Source: Puffinus mauretanicus
Taxonomy: Eukaryota; Chordata; Aves; Procellariiformes; Procellariidae
Assembly (NCBI GenBank): GCA_023333565.1
Contig: JAJKFH010003701.1
Location: 603,324-667,323 of the forward strand
Direction of reading: 5' to 3'
DNA: 64,000 nt
In this document: piece by piece, positions 24,937 to 37,884 of the stretch
Layout of the letters: the number at the start of each line of letters is the position of its first letter
How positions within the stretch are numbered: position 1 is the stretch's first letter
Translations under genes and position numbers: made by a program
Notes under the pieces: generated by a model
Databases searched by the model: none
What the model saw: the letters and a program-made list of their open reading frames with translations, nothing else
Told to the model about the DNA's origin: nothing

Positions 24937-27900
24937 ACACTGGAAAAAGAAAACACCGCTTATTCCATATGGGCCAAAAGCCTAAAGCAGTCTTTTGTGA
25001 CCTTTGAACACAGGCTAAACAGACTAGTCTTTCCTAAAAGTGTTCATGGAAAGGCAAAAGCTGGTGAGATGGACTTGGGGGAAAAGAGGACCCACTCTTT
25101 ATTCTCAGAATTTCTCCATCCTCCAGATGAAAGAGAGATTACTTGTCACCTTCTGGAAAAACATTCAGCATGAAAAATTGCATGGGCTGGAGCCTCTAAC
25201 TGGCATTTCACGTCTTAAGTGCTATCCTCCGCCCCTGCGCACCCAGCCCACAACCAACAGGAATTATGGGACTATACTGAAGATGAAATATACTCATAAA
25301 AATACTGGATTTTGCAGGGGCTAAACTGCAGCATTTGGAAGACGACTAAATGAAGTGTGGGACAAAATCACAGTGCCCCATAACACGCCAGAAGCGGTAT
25401 TTTGCCTCAGGCAGAATCATTACCTCCCACTGCTCAAAAGATCATTCAAGCTGTGACAATCTTTATGCTACTCTGATCCCAAGCTATTACACCAGTCTGT
25501 CCAATGAGGCAGAACAGTCCCTAATTAAAGAGGACCAAAATGGGCAGGAATCTCACGGATGCTGACATTCATGTGGATCATTATCTTTATGTGATGGGAA
25601 AAGTCATTTTATCTGACTAGACTCCACAAAGCAACCAGCCTGCTAAAGAAAACATATGGGTGCTTACATGTATGGAAGCCAGATTCAACTCCTTACAAGT
25701 ACCAGTTCTGAAAGCCAAGAGTTGATGTGACCATTCTTCCCCCTCTGTATTCAACTGAGGGGTGAGGAAGGGTCTCATCTTCTTCTAGGGGAGTCAGTCT
25801 AGCAAGATGCAAGTGTAAGATGAGGAAAAACAACACCATAACTGACCTTATGGCTGAAGAAAGGAGACAGTATACTTCTCAACAATAAAAACTCTCCAGT
25901 CAGTTGCCAGGGCCACATTACCCAGCAGGCTGGCTCTGAGCCTTTGTATTGGTCACCCTGCTGCTCCCCAGCAGACTCTCACTTCACAAGGCAGCTGAAA
26001 AGATGGCAATGTTGGGGAAGTGGACGTTGCCCAAACCCAAGAGAAGAAAGGAAGGTAGTATTGGCATGCAGAAGACAGCCTTAATCTGTCCTTGTCTCCT
26101 TTTATTTATTTCCTAGCCTTTTCTTTTGCTGAATGAAATGCCAAGTACAGGCCCCTCTCAGATCATCAGCTCAGCAACTATAGTTTGTTGCTCTCTGTGG
26201 TATCAGGAACAAACATCTTCCAGAGCCTTGAGCACTGCACTGGTTTTGCGACCTCGCTAGCTTAGTGTACACAGCTTGCAGCTGTGACTTTGCCTTAGCA
26301 CCCCTCCAGAGATGGGATGATCCGAAGAGAATTATTTATATGAGGAGCCTGTTATAGCATAGTGCATTGATGAAAGCTCATTAGCACAGTACCTATGCAT
26401 TTTGAGGGACAGGCTCCATGATACTGCTGGTGTGATGCAGTATTCCCATTGTCTAGAATGACCTTACTGCATCAGGATATTATTGGCCTTTCTGTTAGCT
26501 GTATCTGCCTCCTGGGTTAGTGTCTAGGCACAAATCTCTCAGAGATTACTTTTTTCACATGCATGCTCCTGATGCCACAACACAAAACTCTATGACATTT
26601 TGGTCTAACTTTCCCAGATTGATGCAGTAATTTAACGCCGTTTGTTCTTGTGATATTACTGGCTAATCTCCAGTTTGGTGGTCATTTGCAAAAGACCTGA
26701 ATCCCTGGGAGCCTTGTAATTACTTGCTTTACCAACATGCTAGCATAATGCTAATGCAATATTAGGCCTCCATGGAATTACCTTGGTGTGACAGTCTTGT
26801 GGCCCCATGACCTCCTCAGCCACAAGAGGCACAATCCTTTCAGTCCTCTGAGCACCAACCATGGGACTATGCAAGATAGAAGTTCTTCCCCTTCCTACCC
26901 ATACCTGCGCAATGGAGTATCACTATCTGACTGTTATATAGATAATCCAACTCAAATGTTCAGCTACTTCATTTTTAAGGACAGAAATTTTCTCTAATTA
27001 GCTTAGGAATAACACAATATTTTTCCTTCCTACTCATTAAAAATGCTGCACGGTGAGATACTAATTTTGTGACAAGGACTACAGCACTACATTTGTTCTC
27101 ATTTCTTCACTCCATAATGAACTGAGACATTTGAGGGCCACCTTCCAAAGTCAAGGGCTGCCTGTTCTGTTTGAGTGTCAATAGGTAGGCACTCGACAGT
27201 GGGGGAGGTTATGGGTTTATAGAAGGGTGTTCATTTTCCATGGTCAGTTATTTGAAGGTGGTAGGTTAACGTCCACACAGCAACGATCTCTGAAACTGAA
27301 GAGCAAACCCTGGAGCTCAGCAGTCGCCTGTGACTTCAAAAGCACAGTATGAAGGGAAATAAAGGTTATCATTATTGATCAGATTAAATGTAACAGCTAC
27401 TTTTATCTGAACCACACCAACTGGCCCCTTAATATCACTCAAAGCAAGCCAGAAAAGAATTAATATCTTTAGATTCAACCGTAAATTACAATTTGGTATA
27501 AAGAAGATGACTTCATTAGGCAACCAGAATCCTTTCTTCTTCAAATTGACCTTTACTTTTGTAATGTAGTGGTGTTATCTCAAATTTGAAAAATTAGTTT
27601 TGCTGTAGAAAATAGTGGTTGTTCTTTTATGATTTTAAAAATGTTATTTCAGCATGAGGCTTTTGAAATGTCTGATTAATCTTTTTTTTCCTAGTTGTAA
27701 TAATGTTGGAGAGCAGCAATACTATTTCTGACATAAGATAAACGAAGTAGCACAAAATTATGTATATTGGGGTAACATAATGGAATGGAAAGGAATAGTA
27801 ATAAAATTCGGTTTACAAAAATTGTATTTTCAACTAATTCGTAGCCAACTACAGAGGAATTGATTTTGCTCAACAATTAATACAGAGACAAATATTGTTT

Positions 27901-30900
27901 TTCTTTAAATGTTAATATTATTTAAGCAATCATTCCTCATCTTCAAAATAATTAACGTATCACTTACAGACTTTCAAAATGGCTTACAAATGCATAAATG
28001 ATGCATAGATAGGTACGTAAGTGCTAATGGGGATCTAAGAGGTATTCTGGGCATGAAACTAGAGGCCATAATTCACATCTCCACATGGAGACTAAACTTT
28101 GTGGAAGTTTAACTGGGAACATAGCAAATTAAAATGGCCATCTTAGCTGTATAATCTCATCTCTTACTAGCTAAAGCTGCACCTGAGGAGTGCTAGACTG
28201 ACCGGCAAATGCAAGGGAAGCCTCTGAGAGCTAAAATGAAGTGGTGCTGGGGATCAAGTGCTGGCACGGTCAGGTCCCTCTGTCACTGCAGAACGATGCC
28301 TCGCCAGCAGGGATAATACACTTAGCCCTAAGTCCTCTCCTCCAAGAGAGAGTGCCATGATTCTCCTCACAAATTCAGTCCAAAGTTACGGGAGTCTCTT
28401 TCTGCAGCTGCATGCATGTGATTCCCAATGTCCCAGCCAAGTTTTAAATGGGAATTGTTATGATGTGTTTTTAATTTCCTGCGCAATTTCCAGTTCTCTC
28501 TTCCTCAGTAAATACTGTGCCTTTAAACAGCTTTGCTGTTCGACTGTGGAAAGAGCTGCATTTCAGCAGTGCGTGAAGCAAGCCGCCCTCTTGCCTTGCT
28601 AGTCAACTGCTTGATTAATATATGATCAGTTACTTTCCTATTATGGTAGCATTCAGGCGCTCCAAGTCACAGCTGGGAACCCTGATGTGGTTACAAATGC
28701 AGGACAATAAATTCTACCCCCTCCGCCACCCCTCAGTACTATGACCTTTGCAAAAGTGTCTTCAGCAATAGTTTAAAATAACAACAGAACTTCCTCAAGG
28801 CTACCTCCTAGGCTATGGCTACACCAGCACACTACCTCAGGCAGCATCCACAGCTCCTCTAGAGCGTGTCATGCTTGGCGCAGCCTCTGGCATGACTGGG
28901 ACTGTTCCTGCCTGGCTCCTGTGGCCGCATAGCATGGCCGGGACCCTACCTTGCAGGCAGGGTGGATGAGAACACTCTGGGCTTTTGAGGGAAAGAGAGT
29001 TTAGCCCTATTGATGCAAGCCATGCTTTGCATCAGAATCAGAGAAAAGGCTTTAGCCCATTTTATTTTCTAACAGGGATGTAGCCTCTAGGACTTCAGCA
29101 CACTTTGTAGCTCTAGACTGCCAGGGAACTGACTCAAAATGTATTGGCACTTGCTATTAATTACGTGATGACCAACAGTACCTGAGAGCCCTTGCAAGGA
29201 AAATGCGAAAGAGGGATGTTCATCTTCCAACATGATACTGCCTCCCTTGTGTTGCGTAACGGCCTCACTTTCCGGGAATGCTTCCCCACCCGCCCCCCAC
29301 CCCCTCTCTTTACAGTTTTTATAAGAGTAGCTAGGGAATAAGCTCAGAGAAATGGCAGCGATTACAATATGCCACACAGAAGTAGCAGAAAAGGGGGCTC
29401 AAATTCGTGCACTGCCAAAGTGAGCTGAGCTGGGGGAAGATGGCATAGGTTACAGAGGAAAACCTGTCAATCAGAAAAAGGAGGAGACTCAATCAAAAGA
29501 GCCATGGTACGGAGTCAGAAGGTGTTTCTCTTCACCCACAAAATGAAGAAAATGAAGAGCAAGATTTTGCCCTGCCCATCTTCAAAGGGGAAAATAAGGG
29601 CAGTTCCTAGGCATCATCGTATACCAGCAGATCTCTGTTAGAAATTAATGACAGCGCTATTTTAAGTTTTCACAGTAACTTTAATAAAAACTGTTACATG
29701 AGAGCTTGGGAAGTCACAGTGAGAAGATATTCTCCTCTTGTAAAATCCATCACCAGGTTTTAATTACAACATATTTAACCACACACTTAGCAGTGGACAG
29801 TGTAAGGTACAGGAACTGAGCTTTGCCATTCAACATTACACTCTTAAGCAAAGGAGTCATTTCAGTATCTTCTATGCCTTATCCCATGGTATCAAAAAAC
29901 ACCTTGTAAATAAGATTATCTGTAAAAAGCATTTACTTTACTGCATAGATTAAATGCAAGAAACAAACAACTTGAATGTCCAAACACTGCAGCTTCTATT
30001 TGCATGAACATGGGTACTGTTCTATGCTGGTAATAGGATAATTACTTTGGCACAATCCCACCATGAAAAAGCCACTGCTTTAATACAGGTATGTACCACT
30101 ACATGCCAGCTTGGGGGTGCTTGTGGAGGCACTTGGGCCATTCTCAAAGCCTTGCAGATAGAAGTGGAGCTTGTAAGGTTAAAAATGCCCAAGGAAGCAT
30201 CTGGAGTCCTTTGGAGACAGAACAAAATTGTCACGGGGTACCTGATCCCACCCACAGACTGAGTTAACAATCGTGCTCCAAGAGATTCTTCTGGGAGTGT
30301 ATTTGGCAAAAGTTTGTCACCCCTCCATAAAACCAAACACAACCCAACAGTAGAGCCCCAGAGATGTGATGGATATAAACCCTAGGCTTCTGAAGCAGCT
30401 CCAAAGTAGTTCAGTCACAGTCTGAGGAAAGACCAGCATACTCTGATAGACACGGATTTACCATGAGACTTGGCCTGCCAGTAGATCTTACATGCTCCTG
30501 CATCAATTGGCTTTGTAACTTCTGCTCCAGCATCCACAAGTGCAACCAGATATAGTGCTGGATTAATGCAGTCTGGCCAGTAGTCTTACTGAATGTTCTG
30601 TATAGTGAAATTCTCTCACAAAAGGTACAGAATTTCAATGTCTCTGACTCCTGAAAGTAGTTACCCAGCTGTAGCTTTCCACCATAAAGCAAAGAAATTC
30701 TGTTGCAGGAGGGTTCTAGGAAATTTCCACTGTTTTCTTTTGCTTGGGCTGTTATCCGAACAGAATCATTAATTTGAGTTTACCATGTCTCCATTGAACA
30801 CAAAAAGCCACATTATATGTTTATTTCCCCTGCAGGCTGGTTTGCTTAACTTTCTTAAGAAGAGAGGGGCACCTCAGGAGAATGCACAATAGCACTGAAA

Positions 30901-31137
30901 TAGCAGTAAGGGGGAGACGAATGAAGATACTGTGGCAGGATTGGCTCTGAAAGAGGATGAGACGGAATTATATGCTGGAGGGTGTTGTCAGTGCATTTCA
31001 GGCTGTCTTGCCCAACAGCCATTTGAAAAGCCATGTTACATGTTGTGCGGAAGCTCATTAGGCCGAACATTTAAAAACTCGATTCTAGGTAAAAAGCTCT
31101 GTCCAATTCCTGAGAAAAATTCACCTAACCTAACTTA

Positions 31138-31203
31138 GAATCAGAGAATCATAGAATCATTTAGGTTGGAAAAGATCTTTAAGATCATCAAGTCCAACCG
31201 TAA
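31138..31203 (-). mobile_element. CR1 LINE 3'-end fragment, minus strand
   Basis: The plus strand reads AGAATCAGAGAATCATAGAA then TCATTTAGGTTGGAAAAGAT and CATCAAGTCCAACCG. The reverse complement is the CR1 tail: CGGTTGGACTTGATGATCTT, AAAGATCTTTTCCAACCTAA, ATGATTCTATGATTCTCTGA. Only about 65 bp of the 3' end is present. It lies in PCP4 intron 2 in the same orientation as the gene. Confidence 0.92.
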
Positions 31204-31328
31204 GAAAAAAACCAAACTTGCAGGTGTTCTCATGGGAGCTCAGCAGCAGCTCACTTTAGAAAGAAACCAATGGAGAAAAACAGGCACTCCGAGCATGCAA
31301 TTCATCTGACCTACTTTAGGCAGACGTT

Positions 31329-31354
31329 TCACCCTTGAATCTCACCCTTGAATG
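31329..31354. repeat. 13-bp tandem duplication
   Basis: TCACCCTTGAATC is followed directly by TCACCCTTGAATG, i.e. two 13-bp units with one terminal mismatch, about 125 bp beyond the minus-strand CR1 tail in PCP4 intron 2. Confidence 0.85.
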
Positions 31355-34300
31355 CCCTTCCTATATTGGTTAGTTCTCTATTAGCTATAAAGGGAGCTCA
31401 GGGTGACTAGTTCAGATGTAGATATTGATACCTGGTCAAATGAATAACATTCCCTGAGCCTGAGTGGTGCCTGAACTACACATTGTAGAATTTCATATGA
31501 ACACACTTATCTGCTGTTTCATGTGACATTCTTTCTCATCAAATAAATTATTTAGTCCTTGTGAAAGGTACTACACTGAAATTGTACCAGCTAAGAAATC
31601 GTATTTGTTTCAGGAAGGAAGAAAATAAAATAGAGAGAGGCATACCTTCTCACACTACTCCATCTGCGTGCTTCCATCCCATTGCTCGCAAGGAGAGAAC
31701 AGTTCACCTTCAACAAAGGGTCAAAACGAACATTTGTTCCCTCTGCTGAGCTTGCCAGTGAAGCTGCCAGTTGTGCAGCTGATCTGGATCCTCTCATGTT
31801 CCCTCAGGAGCTGACTGAACAGTCTGCCTACATTTCTCTTTTTATAGATATGTAGTTGAACAGACAAAAAACCTGTATCGGCACCTCTTGCTATCCTTTC
31901 AATTTATTTCAAGGATAGTGAATTTTTGTGCAGGTATGTGTGTCTGCATGCTGTGGAGAGACTATTTCATGCTCAAAAGCCTTTTTTTTTAAGTGTACAT
32001 CAGTGAGACTTTTTATATTTCCCTAATAAGGGATTACAGTTAACACCACAACAAGCAATATCAAATGCTTCATATGAACAAGCAACCAAATGACAGTTGC
32101 TGCAAGAACTATAATTGAGTTTGCAAGCTACTGCTTGCTATTTAGCTAATAATGAGCCAGATGATGGCAGCTGCCATTCTGCTGAAGACTGGAGATGCTC
32201 AGAGGAACATCGTTGCACCTAGCATGTGTCAACGGCAGCCATTACTTGACTGCAGGACTGAGACTACATAAAGGAGAAGAAATAAAATGGGTGAGTCGGA
32301 TGTACTGGATGTGCTGGAGAAGACAAGTACTTTTTAAAAAGTATCACTAGCTGTGCTTCTCATTGCTGATCCAAACCAAGGAAGGCACCTACTGACATAA
32401 GATTATAGTCTGCACGAAGTGCACAGAAAACCATAGTGACCAGCTCCTAGTACAGTTCCCCAACACGAATCCCCTCTCCTTCCCTCCTGGGTTCTGAGCA
32501 GGACCTGTGGGTAAGGAGAAGGCATGGCTTCTGCACTGAAATCTTAGCTGATGAGCACTCAGTAGAGAATTCTGATTTTACAGGACAAGTATACACACGT
32601 TCTTTAAATGCCAGAGCACACAAGTTACTGCTTCATCATTCCTTAAAGGAAGAAATACAAACCCCCACACACATCCTTGTCATCGTCGTCTTCTTTTTTT
32701 CTTTGACCTCTCCTACTGTAGAAACTGATGCTAAGGTTAATATGACTATTGGCTCTGAGACAGAACGTGAGTATAGCTCTGCTCTTCCACAAATTTCCTC
32801 TCACCAAGTAATAGAAAAGACCTTACTGGCACACAGGACAATTTACTGTTTGGCATAAGGGAGTAAAAAATGGCAATGAATAGATTCTCTAAAAGAGTGG
32901 GGAATGAATCCAGAAGGGCAAGATGTCCTCTCAGCAGTTTGTTCATTACTTATAGACAGTTACTGTATTGTGAGGCTGAAGCCTGGAATTCTAACAAGTC
33001 AATACCAAAGCTCTGTGGGATTTCTCGTCCCTGACTTTAGTGTCTGTATTTATTGAGTGAGGACTGATGGTATAGGGTAATGTAATTTTCCAAGCCTTTT
33101 CAAAGTAGCAGAGATTAATGATCAAGGTCAGGCACCAAAGGCACTAGACAGTACTTCAAATCCTGCTTCTACTTTTTTTTTTCCTTTTCCCTATCTCATA
33201 AAAAAATAAAATTCCAAACCTCCTAGGTCCCAGGCACTGACTCAGCAACATCCTCTTTTGAACTTGATGGTATTTCAGATAAAGGGTGGAAGAGTTGTTC
33301 TCCCGTAAGAATGCACTTATATGTTCAGACAAGCATCTGACTGAAGTGTAGATCATTAAGGCTGGGTTGCAGTGGACTGACTCTCAGTTGTGTAGCAAGG
33401 AGAAGGAGCATCCACCTTTTTATGGCCTATGTATTGATTAATCACACCTACATATCTTTTTTTTTAAATGTTGGTAAAAGCAAGCATGGTTCTCTAATAA
33501 AGTCCCAGTGAAAGGAGAAGGTAGGCCCTAGCTCTTTATCTATATCAGGAAGTTATGGAGCAGGGAAGTGAAAATGGTCTCATTATCCTGACAGATGGTG
33601 CACTTAAACCCACACAGTGCACTGAGGACACAAAGAAAGGTTCTACACCCTTGAAACGCAGCACATTTCTGAGATACCAATGAAAGTGGTGGCTATGAAG
33701 TACCACACTGGCCCACCACCCAAGCTGCCTTCCAGCCCTCAGAGCTGTAACAAATTACTTTTGTCACCTGGAGCATTCCCTGCCGCCTCCTCCTCCGGCA
33801 GGGACTGTCATGCCTTTTGTTCCTCCCATCCTGGTCCAGCAGCACCTCCTTTTGCTTGGCAATCCCACCTACAGGGTTCACACACAACCACCCCTACTAA
33901 AGTACTCTTAGCGCAGCCCCATTCACCTTTACAACATACGTGGCCTCAAGATGGAGGAGAGTGAGAGGGCAACAGTGATCCATATGCAACATGTTCCCCT
34001 GTATGTCTGTGACTGGCTTTGTGCCCCCATAGATCTCTGCCTTGTGCTAAAGAGACTTATAGTGAAACAGAAAGAAATGGCATTAAACTGTGCAGGGATT
34101 TTGGCAGGTGGTCATTACACATGTTCATTCGTCAGTTGGTTTTTTGGTTTGGTTTTTTAATTAAAAAATTAGAAGTGGGTGTTGATCCTTTATCTCAAGC
34201 ACAACTACAAAAAAAAACCACCACACAACTTCCAGGCAATGAATTAGGAGGTGTTAGCACAGTAAATGTTAGCAAGGTTGAAAAAGAAATTCTTTGCTTT

Positions 34301-36769
34301 AAATTTATGGTAAATCTTTTGTATCCTTGCAGATTCATAACTCAGAAGCTGTTGGAGTGGTTTGCTTTTAAACAGAAAATGTTTTAAATACAAAAAATGC
34401 AAAAACAAACCACAAGCTTTATTGATATGAGGTTGTCTGGAAGAAAAGAAGGGTTCCTATTCATTCGATCTTTGTTTTCACCTCACTAGGTTTTCACCTG
34501 GTGCCTTTTAACAACTGCTATTTAAAAACAATTTTATCAGGAAGGGTGGGCATTGATTTAGCTAAGTGCTGCAATTGCAATTAGAGAGTTATTAAACCCA
34601 GTGCCAGATAGTCTAATTGACATGAAAATCTAAAAGAGGCCAGGGAATAAAGGTTTCCCTCCTGCTTCAGTTGTATGATTATTGCACACAAAGTTATCTT
34701 AGAAGAATATTAAGGTTGCAAAGTTGAGCATGAAAAATGACAAACTACACTGATACCATCATGCAATTAATTCAGTTAATTTTGCTTAGACAACTTTAAT
34801 TCCAGAAAATCCTGTTTCAAATTCTTGACTTTGTGACTTTCATAGTCTTAGGAACACATTGTGTTTCCTAGATTTAAAGAAAAAAAATTATATTCTGCTA
34901 CAATATATCTACACCCACATGGTTCCTCAGCACGACTGCTTGGAACTGTTAGACCCACCACATAAACCTCTTGTTTTAATGAAGTAACTGGTAGTGGTAG
35001 TAGGTTGTTGTCCTCTACTTGAATCAGCAGGAAATGGGATGGTTGCACATTTTGCCGGTGGGTTTCATACGGCTGACAGGAAAGGAACAATGAGACGATG
35101 GAAGTTATGGGCTGCAGGCTCAGGGACTTCATCACTCATTGATGCCTTCAGATGTGGTGGCTATTTCTGTTCCACCTCATCTGTATAAACTCAGGGCTAG
35201 TCCCATCTCTTCCCCAGCCTAGATCTTCATTATAGTTCCCATTAGACCTCAAATGCTGCTTCTTTATTTGGATAGTGCTAGTCCCCAAAACTGTACCTGG
35301 GCATCCCATAACCTCAGAACTCCACCCCAGCCCCTTCCCACACTAACTGGCTCCTGGCCTCCTCCGGTTCTCGCATCTCAATTCATATTCCTCCCTCCCA
35401 GTCCCAGTTTCCATTCAAAAGTATCAAACCCTCCCTAATACTCTGGGGTTCTAGTTTCCTGATGAGACTTACTGAACTCCTTCATCATTCCATCCTTTGA
35501 CCTCCCTGCTCCAGCTTCTTTGACCATCTGGTTCCAAGGAAGGAGGTACACTTCTCCTAAGCAACTGTGATGTCTTGGGAACACAGAAGGGGCACCACCA
35601 TGCTCTTAGTTTCAATTCCTGGCCAAAGTGTAGCTTACAGAAACATGTAGCAGCAATTAAGGAAAACTGTAATTTCCTTAAGCCTTGCAAAGACACTGTT
35701 GGTTTAGTTGTTTCAGTGCTTACTATTTGGCTCAGTGATGTTGAGTTTTCATCAAAAGAAAAAAATTAACTGCTTCACTGAACACATGCAAACATAAGAC
35801 TTGTCTTTCTAAACATTTATAACTTGGCCAATTTTGAAGATAGAAAAGTCACATCCCAGATGGCAAATCTTACATTTCTGTTCAAAATGACAAAGGCTCA
35901 AAACAGTCAAAAAAAGGCCACCAGAAATTGTTTTTAATTGCTAGATGTGCTAGCATTTTGTTCAAGCCTCATTTTGGGGAACAACTGGAATGACTTTGCT
36001 GAACCCTTCCAAAATAATTCTGCTTGAGGCAAGCAATCAATATGACAAATCTCAGCCTAAGCAATTGGATTTTGGCAAGGCTGTGTAAAACTGAAAAGGG
36101 AGCTTTTATCCAGCAGAGTTCAGCAGCTCTGTTAATTGGCCTTGCCACCAGTCCAGACTGTAATAAACAAAATAAGCATATATAATATGAGTAAAAGAAT
36201 GTAAACTAAATGAAATAAAAGTTATGGATAGCTGAAAAATCTTTAAAAGGGGTCAGAAACAGAGTGTGAATATTCCTGTGCTGGTGTTTTGAGAGTTGCC
36301 AATGATTTCTTGAAGTTTTAACCTCAGAAAAAAAAAATAGAAAATAGTTGAGTCACTGAAAACGATTACATGGAAGACAAAAATTAAAGCTCTCCCTTAT
36401 ATATTCTGCATTTGAGGATTTCTCTAGCAGTTAACTCTGCTTCTCATTTAGAACTTCTCTAGAAAACATTTTCCCCTGTGTGAATTTAAGCTTTGACAGG
36501 CACTTTTTAAGTTCTGTTTGGATTTACAGACACATCAGATTATCAATAAAGCTGATCAGAAACAGCATCTTAGCTGACACACACGGTTGACCAACCTCAG
36601 ATCATTACTCCAGCCCATGTTTTCTAATCTATATAGATTCATTTTTCCTTCCCCTGTTTCTGAGGGTTAGAGGCCCCATGAGCTTCCACGGTTAGCATCT
36701 AGAAGAAGGACTAGAAATAGCATGCATTTCCTCTTCATCAGAAAACACAAGCTGGGTTAGTGCAATTAA

Positions 36770-36793
36770 GGATTTAAGTTAGGCCTTAAATCC
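36770..36793. repeat. Short inverted repeat (9-bp arms, 6-nt loop)
   Basis: GGATTTAAG (36770-36778) and CTTAAATCC (36785-36793) are exact reverse complements around TTAGGC. The hairpin is too small for a microRNA precursor. It is in PCP4 intron 2. Confidence 0.75.
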
Positions 36794-37863
36794 CTAACTG
36801 ACACCGCAAGTGTTGGCATATGCAGAATGCAGAGTACATAGCACACCCCAGAACTAGTCCCTGTTGCACTAAAACCCACCTATTTTCTTCACTACTTGAA
36901 TTTTAGACCTGAATGTAAACAGAACCAATTAAATATTTTTTTCTTCTCTTTTGCTCAGGAAACCCAGTATTTACTCCTTCCTTCCTTCCCAAGCTAATAA
37001 GGCAGACAAAGAGAACAATTAAAAGCCTTCTTGTTTCCAATCCCACTATTTTAAAAACTGCTTTGTCTCTTTCTTAAATGTGGTGCTCTTCTTCCAGATG
37101 TTTCTTTGCTGCCTATTCACCTGGCCCATGCTTAAATCTAGTCTGGGAAACAGTAAATGTTTTGTGAGACTGGAGAGAAATGAGAGACTTTGGGTGAGGG
37201 TCAACCATGACTCCAAATTAAAGCATTAATAACCTTCTTTTGGTGAATGTATATTCTTTACTAAAGACCCAGACTGGAACTTTGCCTGGGAAAATAAGAA
37301 GAGGGAAAATTAGGCAGTTACAGGGAGAAGTAGCACTTGACCTAGCTGTGCTGAAGAGACATGAAATTCTCTGGGGGAGGAGAAAGAATGAGGACTGAGA
37401 CAGACACACAGCATGAGGGAGACAGTAAGAAAGCAAGCCAGAGAAGAAACTGCTTGTGGAAAAGATGAAAGTAAAGCTTCAGTTTTTATGAAGACTGAAG
37501 GAAAGTGAGGAATAACTGATGACCCATCGCAGCAGCCTGGCTTGCCTGGCAGAGCGGACCAGTAGCTTGGAATCACCCCAGAGCATCCCACTGCATCATG
37601 TGCTTCATCCCACTCTCATGGGCACACTCACTTGTTGCCTGTGAGAATAAAGGCTCTCGCTGACAGAAAACTGTCTACTGATACAAGACAATGACTGGTT
37701 AAAAGCTTCAGTATAGTGAATGCCTCTCGGACCTTGCATAAACCAGCAGAAATCACTGCCAGAATAGCTATGGCAATTCGCACCAACTGAGGATCTGACT
37801 CTCTCTTTTCAGCTGCTTACCTCAATCTGTGCAACCTCTTTTGACTAGCAATAACCAGAGCAA

Positions 37864-37884
37864 TTTTTTTTTTTTTTTTTTTTT
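37864..37884. repeat. T21 homopolymer run
   Basis: Twenty-one consecutive T on the plus strand in PCP4 intron 2, followed by AACCAAATCG. There is no SINE or LINE body next to it that I recognise, so it is recorded as a simple repeat. On the transcribed (minus) strand it is an A-run. Confidence 0.9.

Noticed and set aside
34153..34168. TTTTTTAATTAAAAAA perfect palindrome
   Set aside because: A T-run meeting an A-run produces this trivially; no further structure around it.
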